The notes: generated by a model not told the origin, from the letters alone. A stretch of DNA of 64,000 bases from an uncultured Collinsella sp. (GCA_900542825.1 UQOY01000001.1:310001-374000), one strand, 5' to 3'; shown: positions 49,624-60,015, counted from the first letter of the stretch. Program-made: numbers and translations.

Positions 49624-51873
49624 CTACTTGCGGCGAAGCAGCGCAGAGACCTCGGGCATCCTAAAGACAAGAGCGAGCCCAAAGGTCACGGCAAGCGAAG
49701 CCATGCCCGCGATGCATACATAACCCAACGTAATCAGAATTGACCCGCCGAGCGCACCGACAAGGTTTTCGAGCGCCCACAAAACGCCGGCACCCGCTGC
49801 GGCACCCAGGCCGCCGAGCAAAAGGCCAAAGAAACAGCCGTGCAGAATAGATTTAACCTGAAGACCCTGCAGACGACGACGCAGCCACCACAGCGAACAG
49901 CCGACCAAAATCACATAGTCGACAACATACGAAAGCGCAATCGCAGGCATGCCGTAGCCCAGCACCACACCAAACAACAGCACCGAACCGGCCTGTCCGA
50001 TGGCAGAGTAAAGGCAATAACGACCGTAGGGCTTCATGTCGAGCAAGGCCGAGAAGCTCTTCTGCATGAGCACGACCACGCCGTAGAGCGGCAGCGAAAG
50101 CGCCAGGTAAATAAGGAACTCCGACACCAACGCCACGCCGGACTCATCGAACTTGCCGGCGCAGTAAATCATATTGAGCGGGCGGGCGAAGACAATCAGA
50201 TACAACGCGAACGGAATCAGGAAGAAGAGCATTTGGGCAACGCCACTCGAGATGCCAGTGCGAACGCTATCGTAGTCCTGTTCCTGGGCATCATGCGATA
50301 GCTCAGTATAGAGCGCCGTCGAAAGCGAGGCGGCGATCAGCGCATAGGGCAGCGTATACCACAGGCGTGCATACGCAATGACGGAAGGCCCGGTCTCGGG
50401 CTGTACCACCAGTGCGGCGGCATTAGTGATAGAGGTCGAGACAAACATGCACACCGTGGCGAGCAACGTCGGAATGCCCAGCTTAATCGTCTGGCGCAGT
50501 GCGGGGTCCTTAAAGTCGATATGGATATGGGGATGCACGCCGTGCTTGCCCAGTGCGGGAATCTGGCACGCCATCTGAACAAAGACGCCAAGGGTCGTTC
50601 CCAGCGAAATCAAGATAACGCCAGCATGCTCGCCGAACTGCGCGGAGACGGGATCGAACCCCATAAAGCTGGCGATGACGATCACGTTATTCAAAACGGG
50701 GGCAAACGTCGACCAAAAGTAATCGCGATGTGCATTGAGAACGCCCGAGAACACTGAGCCCAAACCATAAAACAATATCTGGATGGCAAAGAAACGGAAC
50801 ATGAATGCGGCGGTATCCATGCTCCCGCCGTCACCCGAAAGGAAAGACTGCGTCCAAATAAAGCCCGGAGCGAACACGGTGCCCAAGACCGAAATGCCGC
50901 CCAGTAGCAAGAGCAGGATGCCAAGCAGGTTGCCCACATATTCATTTGAGGCTTCGCGTCCCTGCTCGCGGCGGACGCCCATGTACACCGGCAAAAAGGC
51001 GGTAACCAACATACCGCCCATCACGAGCTCGTAGAGCATGTTGGGCAGGTTGTTGGCGACCTGATAGGAAGACGAGAGCAGCGACATGCCGATAGCGGCA
51101 GCCATAGCCCACGTGCGGATAAAACCGGTGACACGCGACACAATGGTCAGCACGGTCATAAGGCCAGCAGATCGACCCACCGTGGAATAGTCGGACGAGC
51201 CCATATCGTCTACGTCGTCCTGAGATTCCATGTGCGACTCGGGCTGCGGCTCAATCTCATCCTCAGAGGAAAGAGGGCCATCCGCCACAAAGGAATCATC
51301 GACTAAGATCGCATTGTCGCCAGACGCGGCATAATCCCCAAACACCGTATCGACTTCCTGCGTGGCAGCACCTCGACCAGAAAACGACAAGGGATCCCAA
51401 TCGTCATCATCGTCGACTGTCACGCCTTCGACAAGACCAACTGAACCGAGCGGTGACCATTCATCATCAGAAAGCAACGGTTCGCCGTCATCGGGAGCAT
51501 CCTGCGTTGCAGGGCTAACGACGGTCGCACCCCGATGTGAACTTTTCCCTTGTGCGGCCATCAAAAACACCGCAGTCTCATCGGGACGCGGGGCATGAGG
51601 CGTATCCAAAGTGCTGGACGTCCGATCCACGCCTGCACGAGCAGCGGCCAAAAACACTGCCGTCTCGTCGGGTCGAGTCGAGGAAAGAGGCGAACGAGAA
51701 GGCGCCGGACCGGCACCGGCGGCACGCAGATACACCGCTGTCTCACCCGGATCGGCGGCAGCCGACCAGGCTTTACGAATCTCATGTTCGACCGAAGCCA
51801 ACTCAGGCGAAGACGCCGAGGGGGTCGGCCCCTTTGCAAAATGAGCCCCGCGCTTTGATTCTTCCTGCGGCAT
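49624..51873 (-). CDS. murJ: MurJ/MviN-type lipid II flippase with repeat-bearing N-terminal extension
   Basis: A 749-residue protein. Residues ~235-749 form the multi-helix MATE-like MurJ domain (VSRVTGFIRTWAMAAAIG; NNLPNMLYELVMGGMLVTAFLPVY). The first ~230 residues are a cytoplasmic, acidic extension with three repeats around PGETAVYL (41-55), RPDETAVFL (67-81) and RPDETAVFL (96-110). Mycobacterial MviN is regulated by threonine phosphorylation and an FHA protein; the repeated ETAV threonines (45, 71, 100) could serve similarly, which is inference. It starts just after ybaK. Confidence 0.9.
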   Translation of the reverse strand: MPQEESKRGAHFAKGPTPSASSPELASVEHEIRKAWSAAADPGETAVYLRAAGAGPAPSRSPLSSTRPDETAVFLAAARAGVDRTSSTLDTPHAPRPDETAVFLMAAQGKSSHRGATVVSPATQDAPDDGEPLLSDDEWSPLGSVGLVEGVTVDDDDDWDPLSFSGRGAATQEVDTVFGDYAASGDNAILVDDSFVADGPLSSEDEIEPQPESHMESQDDVDDMGSSDYSTVGRSAGLMTVLTIVSRVTGFIRTWAMAAAIGMSLLSSSYQVANNLPNMLYELVMGGMLVTAFLPVYMGVRREQGREASNEYVGNLLGILLLLLGGISVLGTVFAPGFIWTQSFLSGDGGSMDTAAFMFRFFAIQILFYGLGSVFSGVLNAHRDYFWSTFAPVLNNVIVIASFMGFDPVSAQFGEHAGVILISLGTTLGVFVQMACQIPALGKHGVHPHIHIDFKDPALRQTIKLGIPTLLATVCMFVSTSITNAAALVVQPETGPSVIAYARLWYTLPYALIAASLSTALYTELSHDAQEQDYDSVRTGISSGVAQMLFFLIPFALYLIVFARPLNMIYCAGKFDESGVALVSEFLIYLALSLPLYGVVVLMQKSFSALLDMKPYGRYCLYSAIGQAGSVLLFGVVLGYGMPAIALSYVVDYVILVGCSLWWLRRRLQGLQVKSILHGCFFGLLLGGLGAAAGAGVLWALENLVGALGGSILITLGYVCIAGMASLAVTFGLALVFRMPEVSALLRRK

Positions 51874-51876
51874 CGC

Positions 51877-52377
51877 TCAGTCCTCTCTCGTGATCGGGGC
51901 AACCGTCGCCCCGCAAAATGCAACTAAGTCATCGGGAGCAAGCTCAAGCTGATAGCCGCGCTTGCCACCCGAGATAAAAATGGTATCCCAAAGGACGCAT
52001 GTCTCATCAATCAGCGTCCGGAAGCGTTTTTTCATACCGACCGGGCTGCAACCGCCGCGGACATACCCCGTCGAAGCAAGCAAATCTTTGACATGCATCA
52101 TGGTCAGCGACTTTTCGCCTGCGGCGCGCGCGGCGGCCTTGAGGTCGAGTTCATCGGCAACGGGAATGCAGCACACGACATGGTCGTTGGACGGCGTCGT
52201 GCAGACCAGGGTCTTAAATCCCTGACCGGGCTCCTCGCCAAGCTGCTCGGAAATCGCGACGCCCAGACCTGACGATTCATCGCCATCGTCTTCGTACGTA
52301 TGGAGAACATAGGAGATGCCGGCGCTTTCCAGCTCGCGCATCGCATTGGTTTTTGACGTCTTAACAGCCTTTGCCAT
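51877..52377 (-). CDS. ybaK: Cys-tRNA(Pro)/Cys-tRNA(Cys) deacylase, YbaK/EbsC family
   Basis: A 166-residue editing-domain protein with the YbaK patterns FKTLVCTTPSNDHVVCCIPVADELDLKAAA and GYVRGGCSPVGMKKRFRTLID, the Lys and Gly-rich loop of the active site. It hydrolyses mischarged Cys-tRNA(Pro). AAAGGA precedes the ATG; the murJ start lies three bases after its stop. Confidence 0.92.
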   Translation of the reverse strand: MAKAVKTSKTNAMRELESAGISYVLHTYEDDGDESSGLGVAISEQLGEEPGQGFKTLVCTTPSNDHVVCCIPVADELDLKAAARAAGEKSLTMMHVKDLLASTGYVRGGCSPVGMKKRFRTLIDETCVLWDTIFISGGKRGYQLELAPDDLVAFCGATVAPITRED

Positions 52378-52459
52378 GGCACATCCTTTCCCTCGCAGAG
52401 CGACACAAAGATTAAGTATAGGGCCAATTCCGCCGCATATGCCATCTCGACACGCAGAA

Positions 52460-52490
52460 GCGCCACCGAATCAGAAGGAATCGGTGGCGC
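52460..52490 (-). terminator. Hairpin after uvrA
   Basis: A perfect 10-bp stem GCGCCACCGA/TCGGTGGCGC (52460-52469 with 52481-52490) follows the uvrA stop by 20 bp. The T run is poor (TTCTG). Confidence 0.55.
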
Positions 52491-52510
52491 GTCGGTACTA
52501 CAACGTCTCT

Positions 52511-55390
52511 TTACTGCGCGTCGAGCTGCGCCTGACGCTCACGGTCACGCTTGAGCAGCGGCGCCAAGAACTTGCCCGTGTAGCTCTGCGGACATGCCGC
52601 GACTTGCTCCGGCGTGCCTGAGACCACGACGGTTCCGCCGCCATTGCCGCCCTCAGGGCCCATATCGATCAGGCGGTCGGCAACCTTGATGACATCAAGG
52701 TTGTGCTCGATCACCAGAACCGTGTTGCCCGCATCGACTAGGCGCTGCAACACGTCGAGCAGCTGGCGAACATCCTCAAAATGAAGGCCGGTTGTGGGCT
52801 CGTCCAAAATGTAGAACGTCTTGCCTGTCTGACGACGATGAAGCTCCTTGGCGAGCTTCACGCGCTGCGCCTCGCCTCCCGAAAGCGTCGTAGCGGGCTG
52901 ACCCAAGCTCACGTAGCCCAGACCCACGTCATATAGGGTCTGCAGCTTGCGCTTAATCTGCGGGATATTCCCAAAGAAAGCCAGTGCTTCGGTAACACTC
53001 ATGTCGAGCACGTCCGAGATTGTCTTGCCGCGGTAGGTAACCTCGAGCGTCTCGCGGTTATAACGCTTGCCGCCACATACCTCACAGGGGACATAGATAT
53101 CGGGAAGAAAGTGCATCTCGATCTTAATCTGACCATCGCCCTTGCACGCCTCACAGCGACCGCCGCTTACGTTAAAGGAGAAACGTCCCGGCGAGTAGCC
53201 GCGCGCCTTCGACTCCGGCGTGCTTGCAAATAGCGCACGCAGATCATCCCACAGGCCAATATAGGTCGCAGGGTTCGAACGCGGCGTGCGACCGATCGGT
53301 GACTGGTCGATATCGATTACCTTATCGATGCACTCGATACCCTCAATCTTCTTGTACGGTCCCACGGGACGCGTCGAACGATGGATGGCATTCGTAAGCG
53401 CGGGCGCAATCGTATCGGTGACCAGGGAGCTCTTACCCGATCCCGAAACACCGGTAACGACGGTAAGCGTGCCAAATTCAATCTTGGCGGTAACGTTTTT
53501 GAGGTTGTTGGCACATGCGCCCGTAATCTTAAGACAGCCACGTCCGGGGTTACGACGTTCATCGGGAACTCGAATCATTCGCTTGCCAGTCAGATAGGCA
53601 CCCGTCATTGATTCGGGGCACGCCATGATGTCAGCGGGCGTTCCCGCGGCGACTACGTGCCCGCCGTTGACGCCCGCGCCCGGCCCCATATCGATCACAT
53701 AGTCGGCAGCGCGAATTGTATCTTCGTCGTGCTCAACGACGATAACGGTGTTGCCGATATCGCGCAGGCGCTCGAGCGTCTTAATCAGCCGCTCGTTGTC
53801 GCGCTGGTGAAGACCAATCGAAGGCTCGTCCAGAATATAGAGAACGCCCATGAGGCCAGCACCGATCTGCGTAGCCAGGCGAATGCGCTGCGCCTCACCG
53901 CCGGAAAGCGTCGCCGAGGCACGATCGAGCGTCAGATAATCAAGGCCGACATCAACCAGAAAACGCAGGCGTTCCAGGATTTCCTTGACGATACGACCGC
54001 CGATGAATTGTTGACGCTCGGTGAGCTCAAGACCCTCAAAAAACTCGAGCGACTCGCGGCACGACAGGCAGCAAACCTCATAAATAGACTTGCCGCCCAC
54101 GGTGACGGCGAGCATCTCGGGGCGCAGGCGAGCGCCATGGCAGCTCGAGCACGGCTCCTCGCGAATGTACTTCTCCAGGCGCGCCCTAGTGTTCTCGTTG
54201 GTCGTCTCGGTATAGCGCTCGTACAGGATATTGCGCACGCCCGAAAACTTGGTGTCCCACTGGCTGCGACGACCGTCGAGCTTTTGATAGTCAACCGAAA
54301 TCTTCTTGTCGCCCATGCCATCCAAAAACGCACGGCGCACCCGAGGAGGTAGGTCTTCCCACGGTGTATCCGCACTCACCTTAAAGTGCTTGCAGACCGC
54401 GGCGAAGATCTGGGGGTAGTAGTTCGAATTGCCGAACAGGCTTCCAAAGACCCCATCGGCAATCGACTTCGACGGGTCCTCAATTAGCGCCTCGGCATCG
54501 ACCGTTTTCTTAAAGCCCAGACCATCGCACTCGGGACACGCACCATAGGGCGCGTTGAACGAAAAGTCGCGGGGTTGTAGGTCGTCGATGGAGTGCCCGT
54601 GCTCCGGACACGCCAGAGCCAACGAATACTCCAGCAGCTCGCCCTCGGTTCCCTCGGGAGCATCGCGATCGGGTAGCATGTACACGTTCACATTGCCGTG
54701 TGCCAAGGCAGTCGCCTGTTCAACCGACTCGGCGATACGGCCCAGAGAGTTTTCCCGAATCACGATGCGGTCGACTACGACCTCGATATCGTGCTTGAGC
54801 TTTTTGTCCAGATCGATGGGGTCGTCGAGCGAGCGTACTTCGCCGTCGACACGCACGCGGCTAAAGCCCTCAGCTCGAAGATCCTCGAACAATTTTGCGT
54901 ATTCGCCTTTGCGCCCGCGCACCACCGGTGCCAGCACAAACGCACGACGACCCTCCCCCGCCGCCAGGACCTTATCGGCGACCTGGTCGGTGGTCTGGCG
55001 CTCGATAACGCGACCGCACTCGGGACAGTGCGGCGTGCCCACGCGTGCAAAAAGCAAGCGAAGGTAGTCATAAATCTCAGTTACAGTACCCACCGTCGAG
55101 CGCGGATTCTTGGACGTCGTTTTCTGATCGATCGAAACAGCTGGCGAAAGGCCGTCGATCGAGTCCAGATCGGGCTTGTCCATCTGGCCCAAGAATTGGC
55201 GAGCATAGCTCGACAGACTCTCAACATAACGGCGCTGGCCCTCGGCATAGATCGTGTCAAACGCCAGTGAGCTCTTGCCCGAGCCGGAAAGACCGGTAAT
55301 GACCACGAGCTGGTCGCGCGGGATGGAAACATCGATATTGCGCAGGTTGTGTTCGCGCGCACCACGGATAACGATAGAAGAATCAGACAT
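52511..55390 (-). CDS. uvrA: Excinuclease ABC subunit A
   Basis: A 959-residue UvrA: first P-loop GLSGSGKSSLAFDTIYAEGQ, zinc-binding CxxC pairs (HCPECGRV; ACPECDGLGF; CEACKGDGQ ... CEVCGGKRY), second P-loop GVSGSGKSSLV, and two ABC signatures LSGGEAQRIRLA and LSGGEAQRVKLA. It finds DNA damage and loads UvrB. A LexA-type box lies about 62 bp upstream. Confidence 0.98.
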   Translation of the reverse strand: MSDSSIVIRGAREHNLRNIDVSIPRDQLVVITGLSGSGKSSLAFDTIYAEGQRRYVESLSSYARQFLGQMDKPDLDSIDGLSPAVSIDQKTTSKNPRSTVGTVTEIYDYLRLLFARVGTPHCPECGRVIERQTTDQVADKVLAAGEGRRAFVLAPVVRGRKGEYAKLFEDLRAEGFSRVRVDGEVRSLDDPIDLDKKLKHDIEVVVDRIVIRENSLGRIAESVEQATALAHGNVNVYMLPDRDAPEGTEGELLEYSLALACPEHGHSIDDLQPRDFSFNAPYGACPECDGLGFKKTVDAEALIEDPSKSIADGVFGSLFGNSNYYPQIFAAVCKHFKVSADTPWEDLPPRVRRAFLDGMGDKKISVDYQKLDGRRSQWDTKFSGVRNILYERYTETTNENTRARLEKYIREEPCSSCHGARLRPEMLAVTVGGKSIYEVCCLSCRESLEFFEGLELTERQQFIGGRIVKEILERLRFLVDVGLDYLTLDRASATLSGGEAQRIRLATQIGAGLMGVLYILDEPSIGLHQRDNERLIKTLERLRDIGNTVIVVEHDEDTIRAADYVIDMGPGAGVNGGHVVAAGTPADIMACPESMTGAYLTGKRMIRVPDERRNPGRGCLKITGACANNLKNVTAKIEFGTLTVVTGVSGSGKSSLVTDTIAPALTNAIHRSTRPVGPYKKIEGIECIDKVIDIDQSPIGRTPRSNPATYIGLWDDLRALFASTPESKARGYSPGRFSFNVSGGRCEACKGDGQIKIEMHFLPDIYVPCEVCGGKRYNRETLEVTYRGKTISDVLDMSVTEALAFFGNIPQIKRKLQTLYDVGLGYVSLGQPATTLSGGEAQRVKLAKELHRRQTGKTFYILDEPTTGLHFEDVRQLLDVLQRLVDAGNTVLVIEHNLDVIKVADRLIDMGPEGGNGGGTVVVSGTPEQVAACPQSYTGKFLAPLLKRDRERQAQLDAQ

Positions 55391-55451
55391 GGAAGCTCCT
55401 TGCCTCCTATAACCTCAAATCACACTGTCGATGAGTTTAGCGCACCCAACG

Positions 55452-55465
55452 CGCACAGATGTTCG
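55452..55465. promoter_or_regulatory. LexA (SOS) box upstream of uvrA
   Basis: CGCACAGATGTTCG matches the Gram-positive LexA consensus CGAACRNRYGTTYG at all but one defined position. It lies in the 193-bp gap between uvrA and the divergent LtaS-like gene. Confidence 0.7.
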
Positions 55466-55583
55466 TAATACAAGATTCGCAGACCTTTTGCTTTGCGTAT
55501 CGGGTGCTTTGTTTCTCGAAATGCCGTAGAAAGGTTAGAGTAATCTAAAACTGAACTTTATTTGCTGTAACAGAGGAACGTCC

Positions 55584-57737
55584 ATGGTCGAAGATATCCC
55601 CCTTGAAATCACTTCGAGTGACATGGCCAATCTGCCCATATTCATCGCCGTCCTTATCGTGGCCGCCGTCGTCGTGCGCGTGTATTTTTCAATCAAACAC
55701 AATGAAAAGCCGCCCATTGCCCGCGTCTTTTGGTGCGCGACGCTCCTCATCCCGCTCGGTATGGTAGCTGCATGGATTACGAATCAGTTGCTCGTAAATG
55801 AGGACTGTTCCCTATGGGTCCTTTCTTATTCGGCGCTCGGTGCTGCCGCCGTCATACTTCTTGTCGAGCCCTTGGTTTCGGGACTTATCGACCAAACCGA
55901 TCTTGCGACGGGAACGGTTGCCTGTATTTGCCGTGACATCCTTGTCGGCGCCGCTGTTTCAGCGCTCTCGTTCGTTTCACTCGAAATTGCCTGCAACGAA
56001 ACGTTCTATCGCATTCCCGCCAACTCATTCGGGTTTTCCGTCGGGCTGCTCGCGACGGTTCTGCTCTCCCTTTATTTGCTGGGACAGCGTCATGGAGGCG
56101 TCATGGCCCTCGTGCCCGTCGTCTGTTGCATCCTTGGCATTGCCGAGCACTTCGTCATAACGTTTAAAGGCGAAGCCATCCTGCCAAGCGATATCTTGGC
56201 CCTTGGCACCGCAATGGAAGTGAGCGAGGGATACGAGTTTACCTTTACCGCCGGAATCGTAACCTCACTCGCCCTGCTGGAGATTTCCCTGGGGCTTCTT
56301 TCGCTTATCCGACCGCGAAAGCTCCGTACGCCCACCCATGTCTTCCCCGCAATCGCCGCTAACCTCTGCGCTTTTCTGCTAGTGACCGTTGTGGGGCTCT
56401 CGGACTTTTCCAACATCGACTTGGAGCAGGCGCTGGATTTTGGATTTGACCGTTGGCAGCCCATCACCACGTATGCGTCTCAGGGTTTTATCACTTCGTT
56501 CACCGAAATGGTCAACGAGTTGCCCATTGAGAAGCCCGAAGACTATACGCCCGATGAGGCGCAGAGCATCGAGCAGGAGCTCGCCGCCGCCTACGACAGT
56601 ACGTATGGCTCGAGCGAGCAGCGCGCGGCGGCCGTTGCCCAGTTCAATGAAATCAAACCGACGATTGTTGCCGTCATGAACGAGAGTTTTAGCGACCTTT
56701 CGTGCTTTGAGCAGCTCCAGGCGGCCGGGTACGCCGGCCCCGCATTCTACAACTCGCTTCCCGACACACTTGTTCGCGGCACCATGCTCGCTTCGGTCAC
56801 CGGTGGCGGAACGGCGAACTCCGAATTCGAATTTTTGACCGGCGCGACAACGGCCTTTGTCGGATTAGGCAAAATCCCCTATCAGCTGTATCAGATGAAT
56901 GGCGTCAACAGCCTGGCAAAGGACCTTAAAGCGCTTGGGTATACCACTACCGCCATGCACCCGCAAAACCCCGTCAACTACCATCGAGATAAAATCTATC
57001 AGCAGCTGGGCTTTGAAGACTTTCTTTCAATCGGCGATTTCGAAGGTGCGCCCTGTTACCATGCCGGCGTATGCGACTACGCCACCTACGACAAGATGCT
57101 CGACCTGCTCAGAACCGACGAAGCCCCGCAGTTCATCTTTGACGTCACGATGCAAAATCACGGCGGCTACGACTATGGCACCGTTCCCGCCGAAGAGCTG
57201 ACAAACTATTGGGTCGAGGGAGCCAGCGAGGGTGCCAATAGCGCGCTCAATACCTATCTCACCTGCATCAACGCATCCGACCGGGACCTCGAGTACTTTA
57301 TCAACGAGCTCCGCAATATCGGCAGACCGGTTGTTCTTGTCTTTTTTGGCGACCATCAGCCGAGCGCCGCAACGACTCTCAACGACGAGCTGTACCCTCA
57401 GGAAGATACGGCAAGCCACGCTTTCCGTACCTATCAGTCGACCTATTTCGTCTGGGCTAACTATGAAATCGCCGGAAATACCGAGCTCAACGTCTACGAC
57501 ACCGTCGGGGCAAATGAGATTGCAGCCATTACCCTTAATAAGATCGGCGCCCCGCTCACCGACTATCAAAAGGCCCTGCTTGCAACAAGGTCAGATGTGC
57601 CCACCATCAATGTCGCCGGCTATCTTGGTGCCGACGGGCTGCGCTACGACTTGGAATCTGAAGACAGCCCATATGCCTCGACGATCGACAAGCTGCAGCG
57701 CATGCAATACCTCGAGTTCGCCAGCAAAGTTCAGTAA
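55584..57737 (+). CDS. LtaS-like polyglycerolphosphate/phosphoglycerol transferase family protein
   Basis: A 717-residue membrane enzyme with about eight N-terminal membrane helices up to residue ~275 and an extracellular sulfatase-fold domain (~355-700). Metal and catalytic residues: Glu367 (MNESFSD), nucleophile Thr410 (GGGTANSEFEFLTG) and FFGDHQPS. LtaS adds glycerol-phosphate units to teichoic-type polymers; more helices than classic LtaS suggest a relative with another envelope-glycan substrate. GAGGAAC precedes the ATG. Confidence 0.85.
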   Translation: MVEDIPLEITSSDMANLPIFIAVLIVAAVVVRVYFSIKHNEKPPIARVFWCATLLIPLGMVAAWITNQLLVNEDCSLWVLSYSALGAAAVILLVEPLVSGLIDQTDLATGTVACICRDILVGAAVSALSFVSLEIACNETFYRIPANSFGFSVGLLATVLLSLYLLGQRHGGVMALVPVVCCILGIAEHFVITFKGEAILPSDILALGTAMEVSEGYEFTFTAGIVTSLALLEISLGLLSLIRPRKLRTPTHVFPAIAANLCAFLLVTVVGLSDFSNIDLEQALDFGFDRWQPITTYASQGFITSFTEMVNELPIEKPEDYTPDEAQSIEQELAAAYDSTYGSSEQRAAAVAQFNEIKPTIVAVMNESFSDLSCFEQLQAAGYAGPAFYNSLPDTLVRGTMLASVTGGGTANSEFEFLTGATTAFVGLGKIPYQLYQMNGVNSLAKDLKALGYTTTAMHPQNPVNYHRDKIYQQLGFEDFLSIGDFEGAPCYHAGVCDYATYDKMLDLLRTDEAPQFIFDVTMQNHGGYDYGTVPAEELTNYWVEGASEGANSALNTYLTCINASDRDLEYFINELRNIGRPVVLVFFGDHQPSAATTLNDELYPQEDTASHAFRTYQSTYFVWANYEIAGNTELNVYDTVGANEIAAITLNKIGAPLTDYQKALLATRSDVPTINVAGYLGADGLRYDLESEDSPYASTIDKLQRMQYLEFASKVQ

Positions 57738-57882
57738 GCCCGCCCATTCGCTTGGGCCCATCGTATTGCAAGCACGCTCGGCCCAAATGCATCGCAAATG
57801 ACTCCCGCTCGCAAACGAGGGTACAATGACGCTCGTGTCACATCGCGGGGTCCCGGCCCCAACATATACAAAGGAGTCATAC

Positions 57883-58713
57883 ATGGGTTGCGAGCACGCA
57901 CAAGCAGCCGGCGGACAAACGTCGCCGTCGCAATTTGAGGAGAATACGCTGTCCGAGGTCAAGCGCGTCATCGCCGTGCTTTCCGGCAAGGGCGGCGTCG
58001 GCAAGTCGTTTGTCACCGGTGCCATCGCCACCGAGCTTGCCCGCCACGGCCACAAGGTCGGCGTCCTCGATGCCGACATCACCGGTCCCTCCATCCCCAA
58101 GATGTTCGGTATGAGCGGACGCCACGTCCATGCCCTTGGCAACCTTATGCTGCCCGAAATCTCCGAGCACGGCGTCAAGGTCATGAGCTCCAACCTGCTG
58201 CTCCAAAACGAGACCGATCCCGTCCTTTGGCGCGGTCCGGTCATCGCCGGCGCCATTAGGCAGTTCTGGAGCGAGACCTCGTGGGGCCCCATCGACTACC
58301 TACTGGTCGACATGCCTCCGGGAACAGGCGACGTCGCGCTAACCGTCTTCCAGTCGCTGCCCGTCGACGGCATCGTCATCGTCACGAGCCCGCAGGATCT
58401 GGTCTCGATGATCGTCGCCAAGGCGGTCAACATGGCCGAGAAGATGAACGTCCCCATTCTGGGCATTGTCGAGAACATGAGCTATATTGAGTGCCCCGAC
58501 TGCGGCAAGAAAATCGAGGTCTTTGGCAAGAGCAAGCTCCCCGAGGTCGCAGATCGCTATAACCTCGACATCTTGGGTCAGCTTCCCATTAATCCGGCAC
58601 TCGCCGAGGCCTGCGATAAGGGCGAGGTCGAGACCGCGCTGCCCGATGGCATGTTGCCTAAGGCAGTCTCTGCCGTCGAGGCCATTGCCCCGCACGAGAC
58701 CGACGAGGCCTAA
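57883..58713 (+). CDS. Mrp/NBP35-family iron-sulfur carrier ATPase
   Basis: A 276-residue P-loop ATPase: deviant Walker A SGKGGVGKSFV, DADITGPSIPKMFG, LLVDMPPGTGD, and a C-terminal CPDC motif (ENMSYIECPDCGKK) for cluster binding. It assembles or carries Fe-S clusters. AAGGAG precedes the ATG at 57883. The next gene begins immediately after its stop. Confidence 0.93.
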   Translation: MGCEHAQAAGGQTSPSQFEENTLSEVKRVIAVLSGKGGVGKSFVTGAIATELARHGHKVGVLDADITGPSIPKMFGMSGRHVHALGNLMLPEISEHGVKVMSSNLLLQNETDPVLWRGPVIAGAIRQFWSETSWGPIDYLLVDMPPGTGDVALTVFQSLPVDGIVIVTSPQDLVSMIVAKAVNMAEKMNVPILGIVENMSYIECPDCGKKIEVFGKSKLPEVADRYNLDILGQLPINPALAEACDKGEVETALPDGMLPKAVSAVEAIAPHETDEA

Positions 58714-59985
58714 GTGAACGCGAGCGCCTTCTATGACGTCCTGGTAATCGGCGGCGGGGCTTCAGGCCTCGCCGCCGCCATTACGGCCGCACGCGCTGGC
58801 AAAAGCGTCTGCATCGTTGAGCGCGATGTCGCCTGTGGCCTTAAGCTCCTTGCGACCGGTAACGGCCGCTGCAATCTCTCAAACGAATCGATTGATCCTC
58901 GGCGGTACAACCACCCTGCTTTCGTCGAATCCGTCATGGGCCCCCGGCCCGAACAAGAGCTTACGGGCTTCTTCTCCTCGCTGGGCATCATGACAATCCG
59001 TGAGGAAGGCCGTCTATACCCGCGTTCCCTTCGCGCCGAATCGGTGCGCGACGCGCTTCTCAATGCATGCGAGCGCCTGGGCATCACCCTACTCTGCGGG
59101 ACTAACGTCATTGCGGCTCATAAGGCTTCCGAAGGCTGGACGCTTCAGATCGACCGTCCCGCTTATGTACTCAAACCCAAAAAGCACGGCAACCGAAAGA
59201 CGGAACTCCGTTCGCTTCGAAAGGCGCTAGCCGATACTCCTCGCACGAGCGATACCCTGCAGGCAAGGGCAGTGGTTATCGCTACGGGCGGCAACCCCAC
59301 CGGCATCGCCGAGGTGTTTAGCCTTCCCTTGACGCCCCTGCGCCCCGTCCTGTGCCCCGTATCAACATCAGTCGTCGGCGACCAGACGGCACTCGAAACT
59401 CTGGATGGTCTGCGCGTCCGAGCCCGCTTAACGCTCTCGCGCAGCCACGAAGAGCTCTGGCGAGAAGATGGCGAAGTGCTGTTCCGTGCCTTCGGCATCT
59501 CAGGCGTCGCCGCCTTCAATCTTTCTCGCCGTATCAACCAGGGCGACACTGTTCTGATCGACTTCTTTCCAGATTTCTCCAAAGATGAGCTGCTCAATAC
59601 GCTCGAGCAGCGTGTCAACGTGCTCGGCGATTTTTCGCCCCGAAACTCCCACTGGCTTGATGGCATGCTCGCCCCGCAGCTCTCACACGTCGTCTGTACG
59701 GCATTCGAGCGGTGCCACCCCGGCTCGCACGATGTCATCCACCTGGTCTCAATCCTCAAGCACTTTAAACTGTCCGTCGAAGGGACGGCAGAGGAACGCT
59801 CGGCACAGGTCACGCGTGGCGGCATATCTATCGAATGCGTCTCGGCACCTGGTCTTTGCGTGAACAGCACCGCAGGCGCCCCGCTTTACGTCTGCGGCGA
59901 AGCGCTCGGCATCGACGCTGATTGCGGAGGCTTTAACCTTGCGTGGGCCTGGATCTCGGGTATTCGCGCTTCAAGCAGCCTGTAG
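58714..59985 (+). CDS. HI0933/BaiN-family flavoprotein
   Basis: A 423-residue FAD protein: dinucleotide fold VLVIGGGASGLAAAITAARAG, the family signature LLATGNGRCNLSN, and a C-terminal GEALGIDADCGGFNLAWAW. The family includes BaiN, an enzyme of bile-acid dehydroxylation in clostridia, and YhiN-type proteins of unknown role; no bai genes are nearby, so no function is assigned. The start is GTG directly after the mrp stop. Confidence 0.88.
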   Translation: MNASAFYDVLVIGGGASGLAAAITAARAGKSVCIVERDVACGLKLLATGNGRCNLSNESIDPRRYNHPAFVESVMGPRPEQELTGFFSSLGIMTIREEGRLYPRSLRAESVRDALLNACERLGITLLCGTNVIAAHKASEGWTLQIDRPAYVLKPKKHGNRKTELRSLRKALADTPRTSDTLQARAVVIATGGNPTGIAEVFSLPLTPLRPVLCPVSTSVVGDQTALETLDGLRVRARLTLSRSHEELWREDGEVLFRAFGISGVAAFNLSRRINQGDTVLIDFFPDFSKDELLNTLEQRVNVLGDFSPRNSHWLDGMLAPQLSHVVCTAFERCHPGSHDVIHLVSILKHFKLSVEGTAEERSAQVTRGGISIECVSAPGLCVNSTAGAPLYVCGEALGIDADCGGFNLAWAWISGIRASSSL

Positions 59986-60015
59986 CCGCGCAGTCTATAA
60001 TCAAAAACGAATTCG

